A stretch of DNA of 64,000 bases from Methylacidiphilum infernorum V4. Lineage in GTDB: Bacteria > Verrucomicrobiota > Verrucomicrobiia > Methylacidiphilales > Methylacidiphilaceae. Of this stretch, positions 9,219 to 19,092 are shown one piece after another (position 1 is the first letter of the stretch; each line of letters opens with the position of its first letter). The DNA lies in contig NC_010794.1 in the NCBI RefSeq assembly GCF_000019665.1, positions 186,001 to 250,000 of the forward strand. The letters run 5' to 3'. The translations under genes were made by a program, and so were the position numbers. A model generated the notes under the pieces. It searched no databases, was not told the origin of the DNA, and saw only the letters and a list, made by a program, of their open reading frames with translations.

Positions 9219-12026
9219 CTAGGGTTGTTTTTTATCCCGGTAGGCCGGGGGAAGATCCTTGCCTGTCAATCCCAGCCAGAGGGCTCTATTAAACCGCTCG
9301 GGATGGAGACGGTCTTCCCGACTGAAATCTTCATCCGAAAACAAGGTTTCCCAGAAGGATGCATTATGTTGCAAACTTTTCGTAGTTGTTTTACGGGGAA
9401 TGGGCAGATCGGTTTGATGCAACACTTCGGGAACGACCGCCGTATAAGACCAGGTTTTTTGTTTAAGATCAAAGATGTTGGTCATGGGTAGGGAAAATTG
9501 GTCAAAGACGGATAATGAATCGAGCCCGAGGATTTTCTCAATCGTTTTGACGAGGTTAACCGTGGTGTATCTTGTAGAAAGAGTGATCCCCTGTTTGACA
9601 AAAGGTCCAATCACAAGGGCTATGCTTCTATGGGCATCAACGTGATCCACGCTGTTTTGGGCATCATCTTCGACGACAAAAATCAAGGTATCCTCTTTGT
9701 AAGGACTATTGGCGACTTTTTCGACGAGCAATCCTAGTGCGTAGTCGTTATCGGCCATCTGTGTTTCTACGGTGTCGACTTTGTCTATGCTCTGGCCGAA
9801 CATCCCGAAATGATCGTGGGGAAGCCTGACGAGTTCCAAGGCAGGAAGGTTTTTATTTTTTACAAACTCATCAAACTCTCTTTCCCATTCCTTGAATCTC
9901 CAAAAATCGGGATATTTCATATCAAATCCCCGATAGTAAAGATCACTTACCTTGGCCAATGAAGGCTTGGTAGGGAAAAATTGAACGATGCTTTCTTTGT
10001 AAGGAAGCCTAGCAGGAGGAATAAATGCGGGGTGATCTTTGGGGAGGTGGTACCTGGTGACATCCCCAAAAAAACCGTAGTTCCGCACGGTAATCCCTTT
10101 TCTTAAAGCTTCATCCCAAAGATAGCCAAGACCTGTTTCTCCTTCTGGACTATCCGGAGCTGAAATATCGCTTTTACCCGGCAGGATGTCGGGATCGTTG
10201 GGAAGAAAAGGATCGGATTTTCTCCGGGCTTCCATATTCTCTTCTCCAACATTGATGTTTCTGTTCATTCCCTCCCAGTCATAGGTAAGACCGCGGCCGC
10301 TGTAATGCAGAGGAACGGTTTTTTCCGTTATGTCCAAGTCTCTAGCCGCCGTACTCCATAACCAACCATTACCACTGACCTCCCCGCTATCGAAAAAGTT
10401 ATCCAAAAGAACAAATTGGGTAGCCAATTTCCTATGGTTCGGCGCATAGGGGGCTAAAATTGCAAGGCTAGGATCGCCGTTGCCGGATTTTAAATCTCCA
10501 AAAAGCTGGTCATACCCCCTGTTTTCTTTAATGACATAGATGACATGATGCACCAGGCCATGAAGCTTGTTGAAGAACATCTGCGTTTCCTTGGAGAGGG
10601 AAAAAAGGTTGTTGTTTTCGAATACCGTCTTTGTCAACATGCTGTAAGAGAGAGGCTTGGGTCGGGGAAAGCTTAAAAGGGTCGAACTCGACTTTTGAAG
10701 GATATATTGATTTTTGGAAAGCCATTTTTTAAAAAAATCGCTATTTAAAATCGCTGGTTTTTCCCATTGTTCGTTGTTCGGACCGTATTGGCTTTTGGCA
10801 TTGCTGACATAAATCCATTTGCCATCTGAACGGATAGCCACCGCAGAGGGATACCATCCTGTGGGGACCAGGCATAAAAGCTCGGTCTTGGTTTGGGGGC
10901 TTTTAACTTTAGATGTCCCTTGATCATAAGGACTAAGCTTGATTACGGAAAGACAATTCATTCCCCCGTTGGTTACGTAGATGAATTTGCCTGAAGGATC
11001 CAGGGCAAGGTTGTTGGGAGATGCCCCTTTAAGAAGCTTAGCAGAAGAAATACCGATAGGGCTTACGGTAAAGATCGAGTCGATAATTTTATCGGATGTG
11101 GTGTCTATGATTGTCAGTCGATCCGAGTTATCTTCGGTAACGTAAGCTCGGTTCAAGGCAGGGTTGACCACGAGGCGGTTGGGTTGTCCTTGGAGGTATA
11201 ACCGCCGGGTAAGTTTTAAAGTCTGGTTGTCCCAACTGACAACGTCTATTTCTCTATCTCTTAGGCTGCTTACATATATTTTATTATAGCCCGCCCAAGC
11301 AACGTCTAGGGGGTACTCTCCCCCGGCCGATCCCGAGTAACGGGGATCAATTTTGCCGGGGCGTAGATCCAGTTCCCCGATTTTCGTCCATTTTTCCAAG
11401 TCGATTAAACTGATGGAATCATTCGTGAAGTTCGCCGCAACCAGGAATTTTCCGTCCGGGCTCACCCTTATGCCGGCAACTACAGGCTTTACGTCTATGC
11501 CGTTGCCCTTTGAATGATTAAGGTAAAGAGGAGGGCGAGAAGGGGACCAGTTTTGTTCAAAACCCCTAAAAGCATATATTGCATCGTCCATTCCACCAGA
11601 TACGTAAAACTCTCTCCCATCCGGATTCCAATCAATGCCCATGAAAGAATTGGAGAGACCCACTACGGCCAGTTTCCGGGGATATCCATAAGAAATGTCG
11701 TAAATAAACACCCTCTGCTTAGAAAGATCGGGGTTAGGTTTGCCCCCTGGATCAAAATACTTGTTATATCCGCTCGTAAGCAGAAGGAGGGTATCTTCGC
11801 TGGGGCTGATGGCCAAGGATATCGCCCCGGAGATGGGTATTTCCCCTTTATCTGAATCGATATGGAGATCCTCTACCTTAAAGTCGGGGATTTCCGAAAA
11901 GTTGATCCGCACTCCCGTAGGGATAGGACTGGGGGTAGAGGCCTTTTTTGCTTGTTGGCCAAAAAGATGAAAAGAAGATAAATAAAGAGAAAGACAAAAA
12001 ATCAAAATGATGTTCGGATTAGACAT
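9219..12026 (-). CDS. Secreted beta-propeller / phosphoesterase fusion (YncE plus alkaline-phosphatase-superfamily domain)
   Basis: This 935-residue protein has an N-terminal signal peptide (residues 1-24), then a YVTN/YncE-like beta-propeller to about residue 430. Typical blades are visible, such as LAISPSEDTLLLLTSG and LALDPSGKFIYVTNGGMNCL. From about residue 490 it becomes a PF04185-like phosphoesterase (HVIYVIKENRGYDQLFGDL), with later metal-site segments FVVEDDAQNSVDHVDAHRS near residue 800. The same fusion is known in other bacteria, but its substrate is not established. It probably acts in the periplasm or outside the cell on phosphate esters. It is a single gene with its own promoter region. 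Confidence 0.85.
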   Translation of the reverse strand: MSNPNIILIFCLSLYLSSFHLFGQQAKKASTPSPIPTGVRINFSEIPDFKVEDLHIDSDKGEIPISGAISLAISPSEDTLLLLTSGYNKYFDPGGKPNPDLSKQRVFIYDISYGYPRKLAVVGLSNSFMGIDWNPDGREFYVSGGMDDAIYAFRGFEQNWSPSRPPLYLNHSKGNGIDVKPVVAGIRVSPDGKFLVAANFTNDSISLIDLEKWTKIGELDLRPGKIDPRYSGSAGGEYPLDVAWAGYNKIYVSSLRDREIDVVSWDNQTLKLTRRLYLQGQPNRLVVNPALNRAYVTEDNSDRLTIIDTTSDKIIDSIFTVSPIGISSAKLLKGASPNNLALDPSGKFIYVTNGGMNCLSVIKLSPYDQGTSKVKSPQTKTELLCLVPTGWYPSAVAIRSDGKWIYVSNAKSQYGPNNEQWEKPAILNSDFFKKWLSKNQYILQKSSSTLLSFPRPKPLSYSMLTKTVFENNNLFSLSKETQMFFNKLHGLVHHVIYVIKENRGYDQLFGDLKSGNGDPSLAILAPYAPNHRKLATQFVLLDNFFDSGEVSGNGWLWSTAARDLDITEKTVPLHYSGRGLTYDWEGMNRNINVGEENMEARRKSDPFLPNDPDILPGKSDISAPDSPEGETGLGYLWDEALRKGITVRNYGFFGDVTRYHLPKDHPAFIPPARLPYKESIVQFFPTKPSLAKVSDLYYRGFDMKYPDFWRFKEWEREFDEFVKNKNLPALELVRLPHDHFGMFGQSIDKVDTVETQMADNDYALGLLVEKVANSPYKEDTLIFVVEDDAQNSVDHVDAHRSIALVIGPFVKQGITLSTRYTTVNLVKTIEKILGLDSLSVFDQFSLPMTNIFDLKQKTWSYTAVVPEVLHQTDLPIPRKTTTKSLQHNASFWETLFSDEDFSREDRLHPERFNRALWLGLTGKDLPPAYRDKKQP

Positions 12027-12172
12027 TCCAGGATTACATTAGCTATTATGTAAAGAAGATATTTTGAAACCATTATCCCTTTTAAAGGACGATTGGAGCA
12101 AGCAAATTCTTTTTCGATTCAATTTTGTTTTTTCTTTCTTTTATGGCTCGCTAATTTATTTAAAGAAATGAA

Positions 12173-12245
12173 GCACTCATAGCTCAACGGCTAGAGCATC
12201 GGTCTTCGGAACCGAGGGTTGGGGGTTCGAATCCCTCTGAGTGCG
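12173..12245 (+). tRNA. tRNA-Arg (anticodon TCG)
   Basis: The 73 bases fold as a full cloverleaf. The acceptor GCACTCA pairs with TGAGTGC, with G as discriminator. The D stem is GCTC/GAGC. The anticodon stem TCGGT/ACCGA encloses loop CTTCGGA, giving anticodon TCG. The variable loop is five bases, and the T-arm GGGGG-TTCGAAT-CCCTC contains one G-T pair. The next base is C followed by A, so CCA is only partly encoded. It stands alone between two minus-strand genes. Confidence 0.96.
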
Positions 12246-12530
12246 CATTCTTATCTAGCCGTTTTTCAAGCACCCCTTTTACCAATGTACATTCCCTTCT
12301 CTATCCCTGTTATCTGTTCAATCCAAGGTCGGGATTAGCAGTTCCCCAAGCATTGAAATAGTCTTTTAAAGGCGGGCTTGAAGGGGCTAAGTAAACAGCA
12401 TTGAGCTTGTCGAGGCACAAAGAACTTGTATTTTACTAACAGCAAAGGGGCTTGAAAATGAACGCAGGCTTGTGATTTTTTTTTTGTTCCCTTTTACTTA
12501 GCCCGAGGAGTATCCCTGCAATTAAAGATC

Positions 12531-12977
12531 TCATGGAGCATTTTCATATTCCATCATTTTTTTAATCCTGGGAATATGGCGACCTCCTTCAAAAGGAGTT
12601 TCTAGGAAAATTTTCACGATTTTTAAAGCCATTTCTTCTGGAATCAGCCTTTGTCCAATAGAAATAGCGTTAGCATCGTTATGCAGCCTGCCCAGCCTTG
12701 CGGATTCTTCGTTAAAGCAATAAGCACAGCGGATCCCTTTGACTTTGTTCGCCACCATCGCTTCCCCGTTACCGGAACCGCCGAAAACTATGGCTCGGTC
12801 AGCTTGACCTTGAGCAACGAGTAAGGCAGCGGGTCTTACGTAATCGGGGTAATCTACAGGAGGATCCGGGGCAAAAGTTCCACAGTCAATAACTTCCAGG
12901 CAGGATTCTTTTAAAAAATTTTTAACCTTTTCCTTGTAATTAAAACCGGCATGGTCCGATCCGAGCGCAATTTTCAT
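12531..12977 (-). CDS. rpiB: Ribose-5-phosphate isomerase B
   Basis: RpiB interconverts ribose-5-phosphate and ribulose-5-phosphate. The 148-residue protein starts MKIALGSDHAGFNYKEKV, contains the catalytic-site cysteine region DCGTFAPDPPVDYPDY near residue 36 and the phosphate-binding GGSGNGEAMVANK near residue 70. It follows gnd by 37 bases on the same strand. Together the pair catalyses the last oxidative step and the first isomerisation of the pentose phosphate pathway. Length and motifs fit RpiB rather than the plain LacA/LacB type. Confidence 0.94.
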   Translation of the reverse strand: MKIALGSDHAGFNYKEKVKNFLKESCLEVIDCGTFAPDPPVDYPDYVRPAALLVAQGQADRAIVFGGSGNGEAMVANKVKGIRCAYCFNEESARLGRLHNDANAISIGQRLIPEEMALKIVKIFLETPFEGGRHIPRIKKMMEYENAP

Positions 12978-13014
12978 GATTCTATCTTGGAAAAAATGTT
13001 GTCATGAAGTCAAG

Positions 13015-14430
13015 TTATTCCCAAAGGGTATGGAATATCCCTTCTACATCGATTCTTTCATAAGTATGAGAACCGAAATAATCTCTTTGCAGTTGGATTA
13101 AATTTGCGGGTAACTTTCCACAGCGGAAACTGTCAAAGTAGCTGAGCGAAGAAAGAAAAGCATAAAAAGGAAGACCGGAGTTGATAGCTAGTCCGCAGAG
13201 TTTTCTAAGAGAAAAAACAAGATTTCTTGCCTTGATTTCTTGGGAGATATCCGGATCAAGGAAAAGGTTGAGAAGTTGGGGATTTTGGCTGAAAGCCCTA
13301 CGTATCTTTTCCAAAAACACGGAGCGGATGATGCAACCTCCTCTCCAAACTTTTGCCACTTTTTCCAAGGCTATTCCATATTCGTAGTGCTTGGAAGCTT
13401 CCCTAAGCAAGGAAAAACCTTGAGCATAAGTGGCTATCATGCCCAGAAAAAGGGCTTTTTTCAGTTCATCGGCAATTGAATCCAACCGCGGTTCGTCAAG
13501 AACGGGGATAGGCTCGATGCCGTTAAATAGAGCATTAAAGGCCTTTCGTTCCTCGATACGGGCAGAGAGGTTTCTCATCAGGACCGCTGCATCAATAGTT
13601 GGAGTGGGAACTTGAAGCCGAAGGGCTTCTTCTGAAGTCCAAGCTCCTGTTCCGAGCTGTTTGGCCACATCCAGAACTCTATTTAATAAAAGATCCTCAC
13701 TTCTATCGTCCCTTTTCCTTAGAATAGAAACGGTAATTTCGACTAGGTATCCGCTTAATTCTTCCTTGGACCATTGTTCAAATAAATCTGCAATCTTTTT
13801 TTCATCCCATTTTAGGACTCTGTGGGCAAAATCAAAACATTCTCCTATCAATTCCATTATCCCATATTCTATGCCGTTATGCACCATTTTTACATAATGG
13901 CCTGCAGAACCTTTCCCCATGTAATCCACGCAAGCCTCTCCATCGGCTTTTGCAGAAATGGCTTCAAGCATCGGTTTTAAGAGCTCGTAGGCTTCAATAG
14001 GACCTCCTACCATGAGGCTTGGGCCATGTCTTGCCCCACTTTCTCCTCCCGATGTCCCCATACCGATAAAGAAGATCTTTTTTTCTTCAAGTTGTTTTTG
14101 TCGCCTTTCTGTATCTTGAAAAAAAGAATTACCTCCATCGATAAGGATATCTCCTTCCTCAAGGAAAGGGAGAAGTTCGTCAATTACTAGATCAACAACT
14201 TTTCCGGCCGGAACAAAAAGTAAAATTTTTCTCGGGCTTTGGAGGGAGTTTACAAATTCTTCAAGCCTATCAAAAGAAGGGGATAACCCATGGGACTCTT
14301 CCTTAAGAGCCTGGACTTTTGAGCTGTCCTTGTCATACCCAGAAATCTTGTAGCCGTGATCAAGAAAATTTAATCCTAGATTTCTTCCCATGACTCCCAA
14401 ACCGATGATTCCTAGATCGCTTTTTCCCAT
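13015..14430 (-). CDS. gnd: 6-phosphogluconate dehydrogenase, decarboxylating
   Basis: Gnd oxidatively decarboxylates 6-phosphogluconate to ribulose-5-phosphate with NADP or NAD. The 471-residue protein is the standard long form. It has nucleotide-binding GLGVMGRNLGLN near residue 10, GTSGGESGARHGPSLMVGG near residue 127, and the active-site GHYVKMVHNGIEYGIMELI around residue 180, with the catalytic Lys and the substrate-binding His-Asn. The C-terminal domain is complete. It heads a gnd-rpiB transcription unit. Confidence 0.96.
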   Translation of the reverse strand: MGKSDLGIIGLGVMGRNLGLNFLDHGYKISGYDKDSSKVQALKEESHGLSPSFDRLEEFVNSLQSPRKILLFVPAGKVVDLVIDELLPFLEEGDILIDGGNSFFQDTERRQKQLEEKKIFFIGMGTSGGESGARHGPSLMVGGPIEAYELLKPMLEAISAKADGEACVDYMGKGSAGHYVKMVHNGIEYGIMELIGECFDFAHRVLKWDEKKIADLFEQWSKEELSGYLVEITVSILRKRDDRSEDLLLNRVLDVAKQLGTGAWTSEEALRLQVPTPTIDAAVLMRNLSARIEERKAFNALFNGIEPIPVLDEPRLDSIADELKKALFLGMIATYAQGFSLLREASKHYEYGIALEKVAKVWRGGCIIRSVFLEKIRRAFSQNPQLLNLFLDPDISQEIKARNLVFSLRKLCGLAINSGLPFYAFLSSLSYFDSFRCGKLPANLIQLQRDYFGSHTYERIDVEGIFHTLWE

Positions 14431-14705
14431 GGCCTGCCTCGCATCCTTTGCTAAAATTTTTCTTTGTGTTAATAAAAAGATTCTTGAGGATGAAGTTGCG
14501 CTTTAAGTCAACCGGTTTACTTCCTCGAAATCTCCTGAGCTATCCACCTCTTTAGGCTTAAGCCCTCCCTTTTTTTGGACAAGCGATTTCAATGAAAAGC
14601 AAAAAGATAACCCTTTATTTTGATGCGGTGGTCCTGGCATTCTATGGATGAATGCACAAAAACAGCCAACTTGTACTTTAAGGGTTCAAGCCCCAACAAA
14701 CAGCA

Positions 14706-15191
14706 TCAAGATTTGATGAGGTTTTCTAACTGGGCAATTTCATCCCTAATTGTTGCTGCTTCTTCGTATTTTTCCTGGGCAACAGCTTTTTTTAAGTCTT
14801 CTTGAAGCCGCTTGATTTTTGACTGGTAAAACTGGACCTTGGCAAACTTTTTCGGAGTTTTTCCCCTATGAACTACTCCCTTGTGCATATCCTTGAGTAT
14901 AGTCTCTATGATCTCCGCAAAGGTTTGATAGCAGGCAGGGCAACCCAGTCTACCTGTCTTCTTAAAATCTGTTTGAGTAAAACCACACTGGGGGCAACTC
15001 AGTTCTCCTTCATGAGCGATATGTTTGGACGTATCCTCTCCCAAGAGCATATCGGTAAGGGAAAAAGCCATCGAGTCGGATATCCCTTTTTCTTTGGCAC
15101 ATTTTTCGCAAAGATCGATTTTTTGCATTTTTTCGCCCACAATTTGGGTCAGATGAACAGTAGCCTCTTCGTTACAAAAAGCGCATTTCAT
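14706..15191 (-). CDS. mcsA: McsA-like zinc protein with UvrB/UvrC (UVR) motif
   Basis: The 161-residue protein has two CxxC pairs in the N-terminal half (CAFC and CEKC within residues 3-34) and two more (CPQC, CPAC within residues 65-85), the zinc-finger layout of McsA. The last 40 residues are a UVR coiled-coil motif (EDLKKAVAQEKYEEAATIRD). In Firmicutes McsA activates the arginine kinase McsB encoded next to it. Here mcsB-clpC lies about 40 kb away, yet both partners are in this window. It is encoded alone, with tRNA-free non-coding DNA on its downstream side. Confidence 0.85.
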   Translation of the reverse strand: MKCAFCNEEATVHLTQIVGEKMQKIDLCEKCAKEKGISDSMAFSLTDMLLGEDTSKHIAHEGELSCPQCGFTQTDFKKTGRLGCPACYQTFAEIIETILKDMHKGVVHRGKTPKKFAKVQFYQSKIKRLQEDLKKAVAQEKYEEAATIRDEIAQLENLIKS

Positions 15192-15318
15192 AGTAGTATT
15201 ATTACAATATTATAATAATCCGTAAACGGCTTATATGAAATCGACAAAAAATCAAACCATTGTCCGATCGGTACTATTAAAACCGGGATAAGCTATATCG
15301 AAAGCTCTTCTTTCCCAC

Positions 15319-16191
15319 TCATGCATAGATCTCAACTCCACAGCTTTGGGTCAGTTCCCTGAATTTTTCCATGAGCAAAAGAGTCGTCTTTCCGGGTATC
15401 CTTTTGCCGATTGGTCTTCCATCGACTTCGACTACAGGAGCGATTTCAGCTCCTGTTCCGGTAATAAAAACTTCTTCTGAAGTCCATACATCATAAAGAA
15501 TCAGATCTTTTTCTTCAGTTTTGAGTCCCAACTCCTTGGAGAGCCCCAGGACGGTTTCTCTAGTAATTCCGGGTAACAATCCGGCTGAAAGGGGAGGAGT
15601 CATGAGAGTGCCGTTTTTGAATATGAAAATGTTTTCAGAGGTACATTCAGTGATTTGATCAAATTGATTAAGCATCAGGCCTTCATCCGCCCCGGAAAGG
15701 TTGGCTTCGATTTTTGCAAGGATCTTGTTTAAATAGTTGAGAGATTTTATCGCTGGACTGACCGAAGAATGAGAGGGGATGCGTGTAGATACGGTCCTAA
15801 TTTTCAATCCTTCCTGATATGTTTTAGGATTATAGAGTGAAATTTTATCGGCAATAATAAAGACCGTGGGCTTGTGGCAGTGTAAGGGATTGAGCCCTAG
15901 ATCTCCTACTCCACGGGTTACTACAGCCCGTATATAACCATTGTCTATGGCGTTTTGCCTGCATGTTTCAAGGATAGCTTCGGAAAATTCTTGCGGGGAA
16001 AGAGGGATGGATAGGTTTATGGCTTTTGCAGAATAAAATAGCCTTTCAATGTGTCGATCCAATAGAAATACTCTTTTGTTATAGGCCCTTATTCCTTCGA
16101 ATACTCCATCACCGTAAAGTAATCCATGGTCGAATACGGAAATTTTAGCGTCTTCCTTTGAGTAAAAAAGGCCGTTGATATAAATTTTCAT
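15319..16191 (-). CDS. ilvE: Branched-chain amino acid aminotransferase (class IV)
   Basis: IlvE catalyses the last step of Val, Leu and Ile synthesis using pyridoxal phosphate. The 290-residue protein shows FDHGLLYGDGVFEGIRAYN (residues 20-38), the PLP-lysine segment AIKSLNYLNKILAK near residue 146, and the C-terminal TGTGAEIAPVVEVDGRPIG. These are diagnostic of the compact bacterial/archaeal class IV enzymes. D-amino-acid aminotransferases share this fold, but the GVFEGIR motif favours IlvE. It trails lolD by 67 bases and may be the last gene of the hisC-tyrA-lolC-lolD run. Confidence 0.9.
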   Translation of the reverse strand: MKIYINGLFYSKEDAKISVFDHGLLYGDGVFEGIRAYNKRVFLLDRHIERLFYSAKAINLSIPLSPQEFSEAILETCRQNAIDNGYIRAVVTRGVGDLGLNPLHCHKPTVFIIADKISLYNPKTYQEGLKIRTVSTRIPSHSSVSPAIKSLNYLNKILAKIEANLSGADEGLMLNQFDQITECTSENIFIFKNGTLMTPPLSAGLLPGITRETVLGLSKELGLKTEEKDLILYDVWTSEEVFITGTGAEIAPVVEVDGRPIGKRIPGKTTLLLMEKFRELTQSCGVEIYA

Positions 16192-16258
16192 CTTGATTCT
16201 ACCTCATGTTCTCCTTTTAATGTTTTTTTCTAGAGCAAAAACCCTTGCAGCTTGTAGC

Positions 16259-16948
16259 TTAGCTCGAAATTTTACTCTCAATTTCAGTTAATTTCCCGTT
16301 GCAGAGGAGAAGTTGTTTATCTCCTAAAGAGGCGATTTCTTTTTCGTGGGTGACAAGGATAAGGGTTTTGTTTTTTTCTCTTTGAATAGACAACAGTAAA
16401 TGAATAATCTGCTTGCCCGTTTCTTCATCAAGATTTCCCGTAGGTTCATCAGCAAGGATGATGGAAGGATCGTTTCTCAATGCCCGGGCTATAGCCACCC
16501 TCTGTTGTTCCCCACCGGAAAGCTCATTGGGCCTATGATGAACTCTTTTATCAAGGCCGACAGCTTCCAAAAGTTCCACGGCTTTTTTCCTGTTTCCTTT
16601 TCCTAAAATTAAGGCGGGGAGTTCCACGTTTTCTAGAGCAGACAGTTCCGGGAGCAGGTAATAAGATTGGAAAACAAATCCGATCGTTTCAGCTCTCCAT
16701 CTTGACAATACCTTGGGAGAAAACTGGGATATATTTTGACCGCGAAAGAGGATCATTCCCTTGTCCGGTTTTTCTAATCCGCCGAGAAGTTGCAGAAGTG
16801 TCGTTTTCCCCGATCCGGAAGCTCCTTGAATAGTAATAAAAAGCCCCTCTTCGAATCGAACATGCAGTTTAGAAAACACTTCAATGCGTGTTGGACCAAG
16901 AACATAAGACTTGTTGATGGAGCGGGCTTCAAGGACATAATCATTCAT
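16259..16948 (-). CDS. lolD: Lipoprotein-releasing ABC transporter ATPase LolD
   Basis: LolD powers release of outer-membrane lipoproteins from the inner membrane to the carrier LolA. The 229-residue ATPase has Walker [12 protein letters not shown] (residues 39-49), Q-loop [19 protein letters not shown], signature [15 protein letters not shown] near residue 142, Walker [17 protein letters not shown], and H-loop LVTHEKE. MacB-type ATPases look similar, but the partner encoded just upstream is LolC/E-like. The two genes overlap by 8 bases, so they are translationally coupled. Confidence 0.92.
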   Translation of the reverse strand: MNDYVLEARSINKSYVLGPTRIEVFSKLHVRFEEGLFITIQGASGSGKTTLLQLLGGLEKPDKGMILFRGQNISQFSPKVLSRWRAETIGFVFQSYYLLPELSALENVELPALILGKGNRKKAVELLEAVGLDKRVHHRPNELSGGEQQRVAIARALRNDPSIILADEPTGNLDEETGKQIIHLLLSIQREKNKTLILVTHEKEIASLGDKQLLLCNGKLTEIESKISS

Positions 16949-18191
16949 AGCGGAGGGCTTTTGCTGGAGTCAACTTGGCTGCATTCATGGCCGGTATCCA
17001 TGCAGCCAATACACAAATAGTCATTGCACCTAGACTAATGCCGGCTACAAGCAGGGGATCTATTTCCATGGGTATTTTAGCGAAATGATACACATCGGCA
17101 GAGAAAAGGTCTATGCCTAAATGTCTTCCGATAAAATCTCGGAAACTATTCCGGTAATAAAGGGCTAAGCTGGCGATCAAAAGCCCTATCAAAGTTCCGC
17201 AGATACCAACGACAAGCCCGTGAAGAATAAAAATGGCAAGGACCTGGTCATCCCTGGCTCCAAGGGCTTTGAGCAGTCCAATCTCTTTGCTTTTCTGCAC
17301 GGTGATGGTAATCAGCGTGCTGCATAGGCCGAAAGCGGCAACGATGATGATAAAAAATAAGATAAAAGTCATGGCTATACGTTCAATGGCTATGGCTGAA
17401 AAAAGAGGCCTATTTTGATCTATCCAGGTCAAGGCTTCTACGGGTGGCTGAAGTTGAAGATTGAGTCGTTCTTTGACTTTGCTCGCCGCCAATGGATCTT
17501 TTATTCGAATGGAAATGCCATGAACCCCGTTGCCTAGGCTATACAGATACTGGGCATTGGCCAAGGAAGTAATAAAATAGCTGGAGTCATACTCATAAAG
17601 TCCGGTTCGAAAAATCCCGGTAATGGTAAATTCCGAGGGTAAAATGGTCGTTTGCTTGCCTTTTTGAAAATTGTCTCGGAAAGCTTGAAAATGCCTAGGA
17701 GCATAAATAAGGACTTTATCTCCCAGGTAGGCATCGGTGTGTTTTGCCCATTCTTCTCCAACGATGACCGATTCTCCTTCCAAATCATAACTTCCAGCTA
17801 TGAGAAACTTTTTTATCGGGATAACTTTTTCTTCCATGTCGAGGTTTATCCCCCGTAAAATGGGTGTTGTAATCCGGCTGGCGTATTCCACCATTACCGG
17901 TCCGCTGACAAAGGGAGCAGCCCCTACAACAAAAGGGTCTTTTTCTGCTAGGGCTATAAAATTTTGGGGACGATGGAGAATTTCACCATTGGAGATAACG
18001 AGGTGAGCGTTAAATCCGATAATCTTTTTTTCAAGCTCGTGGCTGAAGCCGGCCATGACGGAAAGAACGATAACCAGCACCGCTACTCCAAGGCTGACGC
18101 CCAAAATAGACAAGAAAGTAATGACCGAAACAAAACTTCTTCTTGGGCGAAGGTAGCGAAGGGCTAAAAAAAGACTAAAGGGCAACTGCAT
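16941..18191 (-). CDS. lolC: Lipoprotein-releasing ABC transporter permease LolC/LolE
   Basis: This is the membrane subunit of the LolCDE-type lipoprotein exporter. The 416-residue protein has one N-terminal membrane span (SVITFLSILGVSLGVAVLVIV, near residue 20; flanked by RPRRSF), a large periplasmic domain to about residue 265, and three C-terminal spans. The conserved coupling sequence KSKEIGLLKALGARDDQV lies near residue 302. Only one permease gene is present, so the complex is probably a homodimer with LolD2, as in bacteria with LolF-like permeases. That stoichiometry is inference. Confidence 0.92.
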   Translation of the reverse strand: MQLPFSLFLALRYLRPRRSFVSVITFLSILGVSLGVAVLVIVLSVMAGFSHELEKKIIGFNAHLVISNGEILHRPQNFIALAEKDPFVVGAAPFVSGPVMVEYASRITTPILRGINLDMEEKVIPIKKFLIAGSYDLEGESVIVGEEWAKHTDAYLGDKVLIYAPRHFQAFRDNFQKGKQTTILPSEFTITGIFRTGLYEYDSSYFITSLANAQYLYSLGNGVHGISIRIKDPLAASKVKERLNLQLQPPVEALTWIDQNRPLFSAIAIERIAMTFILFFIIIVAAFGLCSTLITITVQKSKEIGLLKALGARDDQVLAIFILHGLVVGICGTLIGLLIASLALYYRNSFRDFIGRHLGIDLFSADVYHFAKIPMEIDPLLVAGISLGAMTICVLAAWIPAMNAAKLTPAKALRYE

Positions 18192-18234
18192 AGCTTAGTT
18201 TTTTTGTCGTGCAAAAGAAAAATATAAAATCAAT

Positions 18235-19092
18235 TTATTTTTTCTCTAATCCTTTTCTACGGATATGGGCTTTATTGAGCAATTCCAGGAGAGCTTTTTC
18301 GTCTCCGATTTGTAAAATTTTTAAGGCTTCTTCCAGCTCCAAGATAAATTTTTTTCCCGCTTCGCATACCGAATGTCGATTCGCCAGGAGGATCGATTTC
18401 CATAAATGAGGACAGCCTGAGGCAACCCGGGTAATATCTCTAAAACCCGGTCCGGCAAGAGTTAAACTGCGCAGGCTGACGGCCGTCATGAGTACTGCAG
18501 ATAAAAGATGCGGCAAGTGGCTTATTTCCGAAACCAGGGCGTCATGTTCTTCTGCAGAAAGGGTTATCGTTTTTGAGCCGAGTTTTTCCCAAAAAGTTAT
18601 GACAATGTCCAGAGCCTGAGAACCAACATGCAACCCGGGAGTAAGGATGGTAATTGACCCTTCGAATAACCGGCTTGTAGAAGATTCAAAACCCGATTTT
18701 TCGCTGCCGGCCATGGGATGGCCGCCGATCCACTGTACTTTTTCAGTTAATATTTCGGAAAACAAGCTTATAACTTCCCTTTTTACACTCGTGACATCTG
18801 TGACTATGGTTTCAGGTCCTATAAAATCTTTTATTTCAAGCAAAATGGGTTTTAAGGCTTCCAAGGGAACACAGAGCACGACCAAATCGGATCCTTTGAC
18901 GGAAAGGCCGAAATCGTTATAAAAAGCGGCATTTAATCCCGATTTTTTTAAAAGATCAAGTTCATCTTCCCGGGCGCCGATCACAAGCCTTTTAGATAGC
19001 GCTCTTTCCATGCAGGCTTTGGCTATCGAACCTCCCATAAGCCCCGGTCCAATAACGGTAATTTGATTTACAAGCCAAGGCTTATCTTTCAC
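18235..19092 (-). CDS. tyrA: Prephenate dehydrogenase
   Basis: TyrA oxidises prephenate to 4-hydroxyphenylpyruvate in tyrosine synthesis. The 285-residue protein has the NAD-binding [16 protein letters not shown] near residue 12, [14 protein letters not shown] near residue 71, the active-site [16 protein letters not shown] near residue 123, and [20 protein letters not shown] near residue 180. There is no fused chorismate mutase or ACT domain, so feedback control by tyrosine through ACT is not expected. The start overlaps the end of hisC by 4 bases. Confidence 0.94.

Noticed and set aside
14682-14700. GGGTTCAAGCCCC resembling a tRNA T-arm
   Set aside because: No acceptor, D or anticodon arm could be paired with it, so it is not a tRNA gene.
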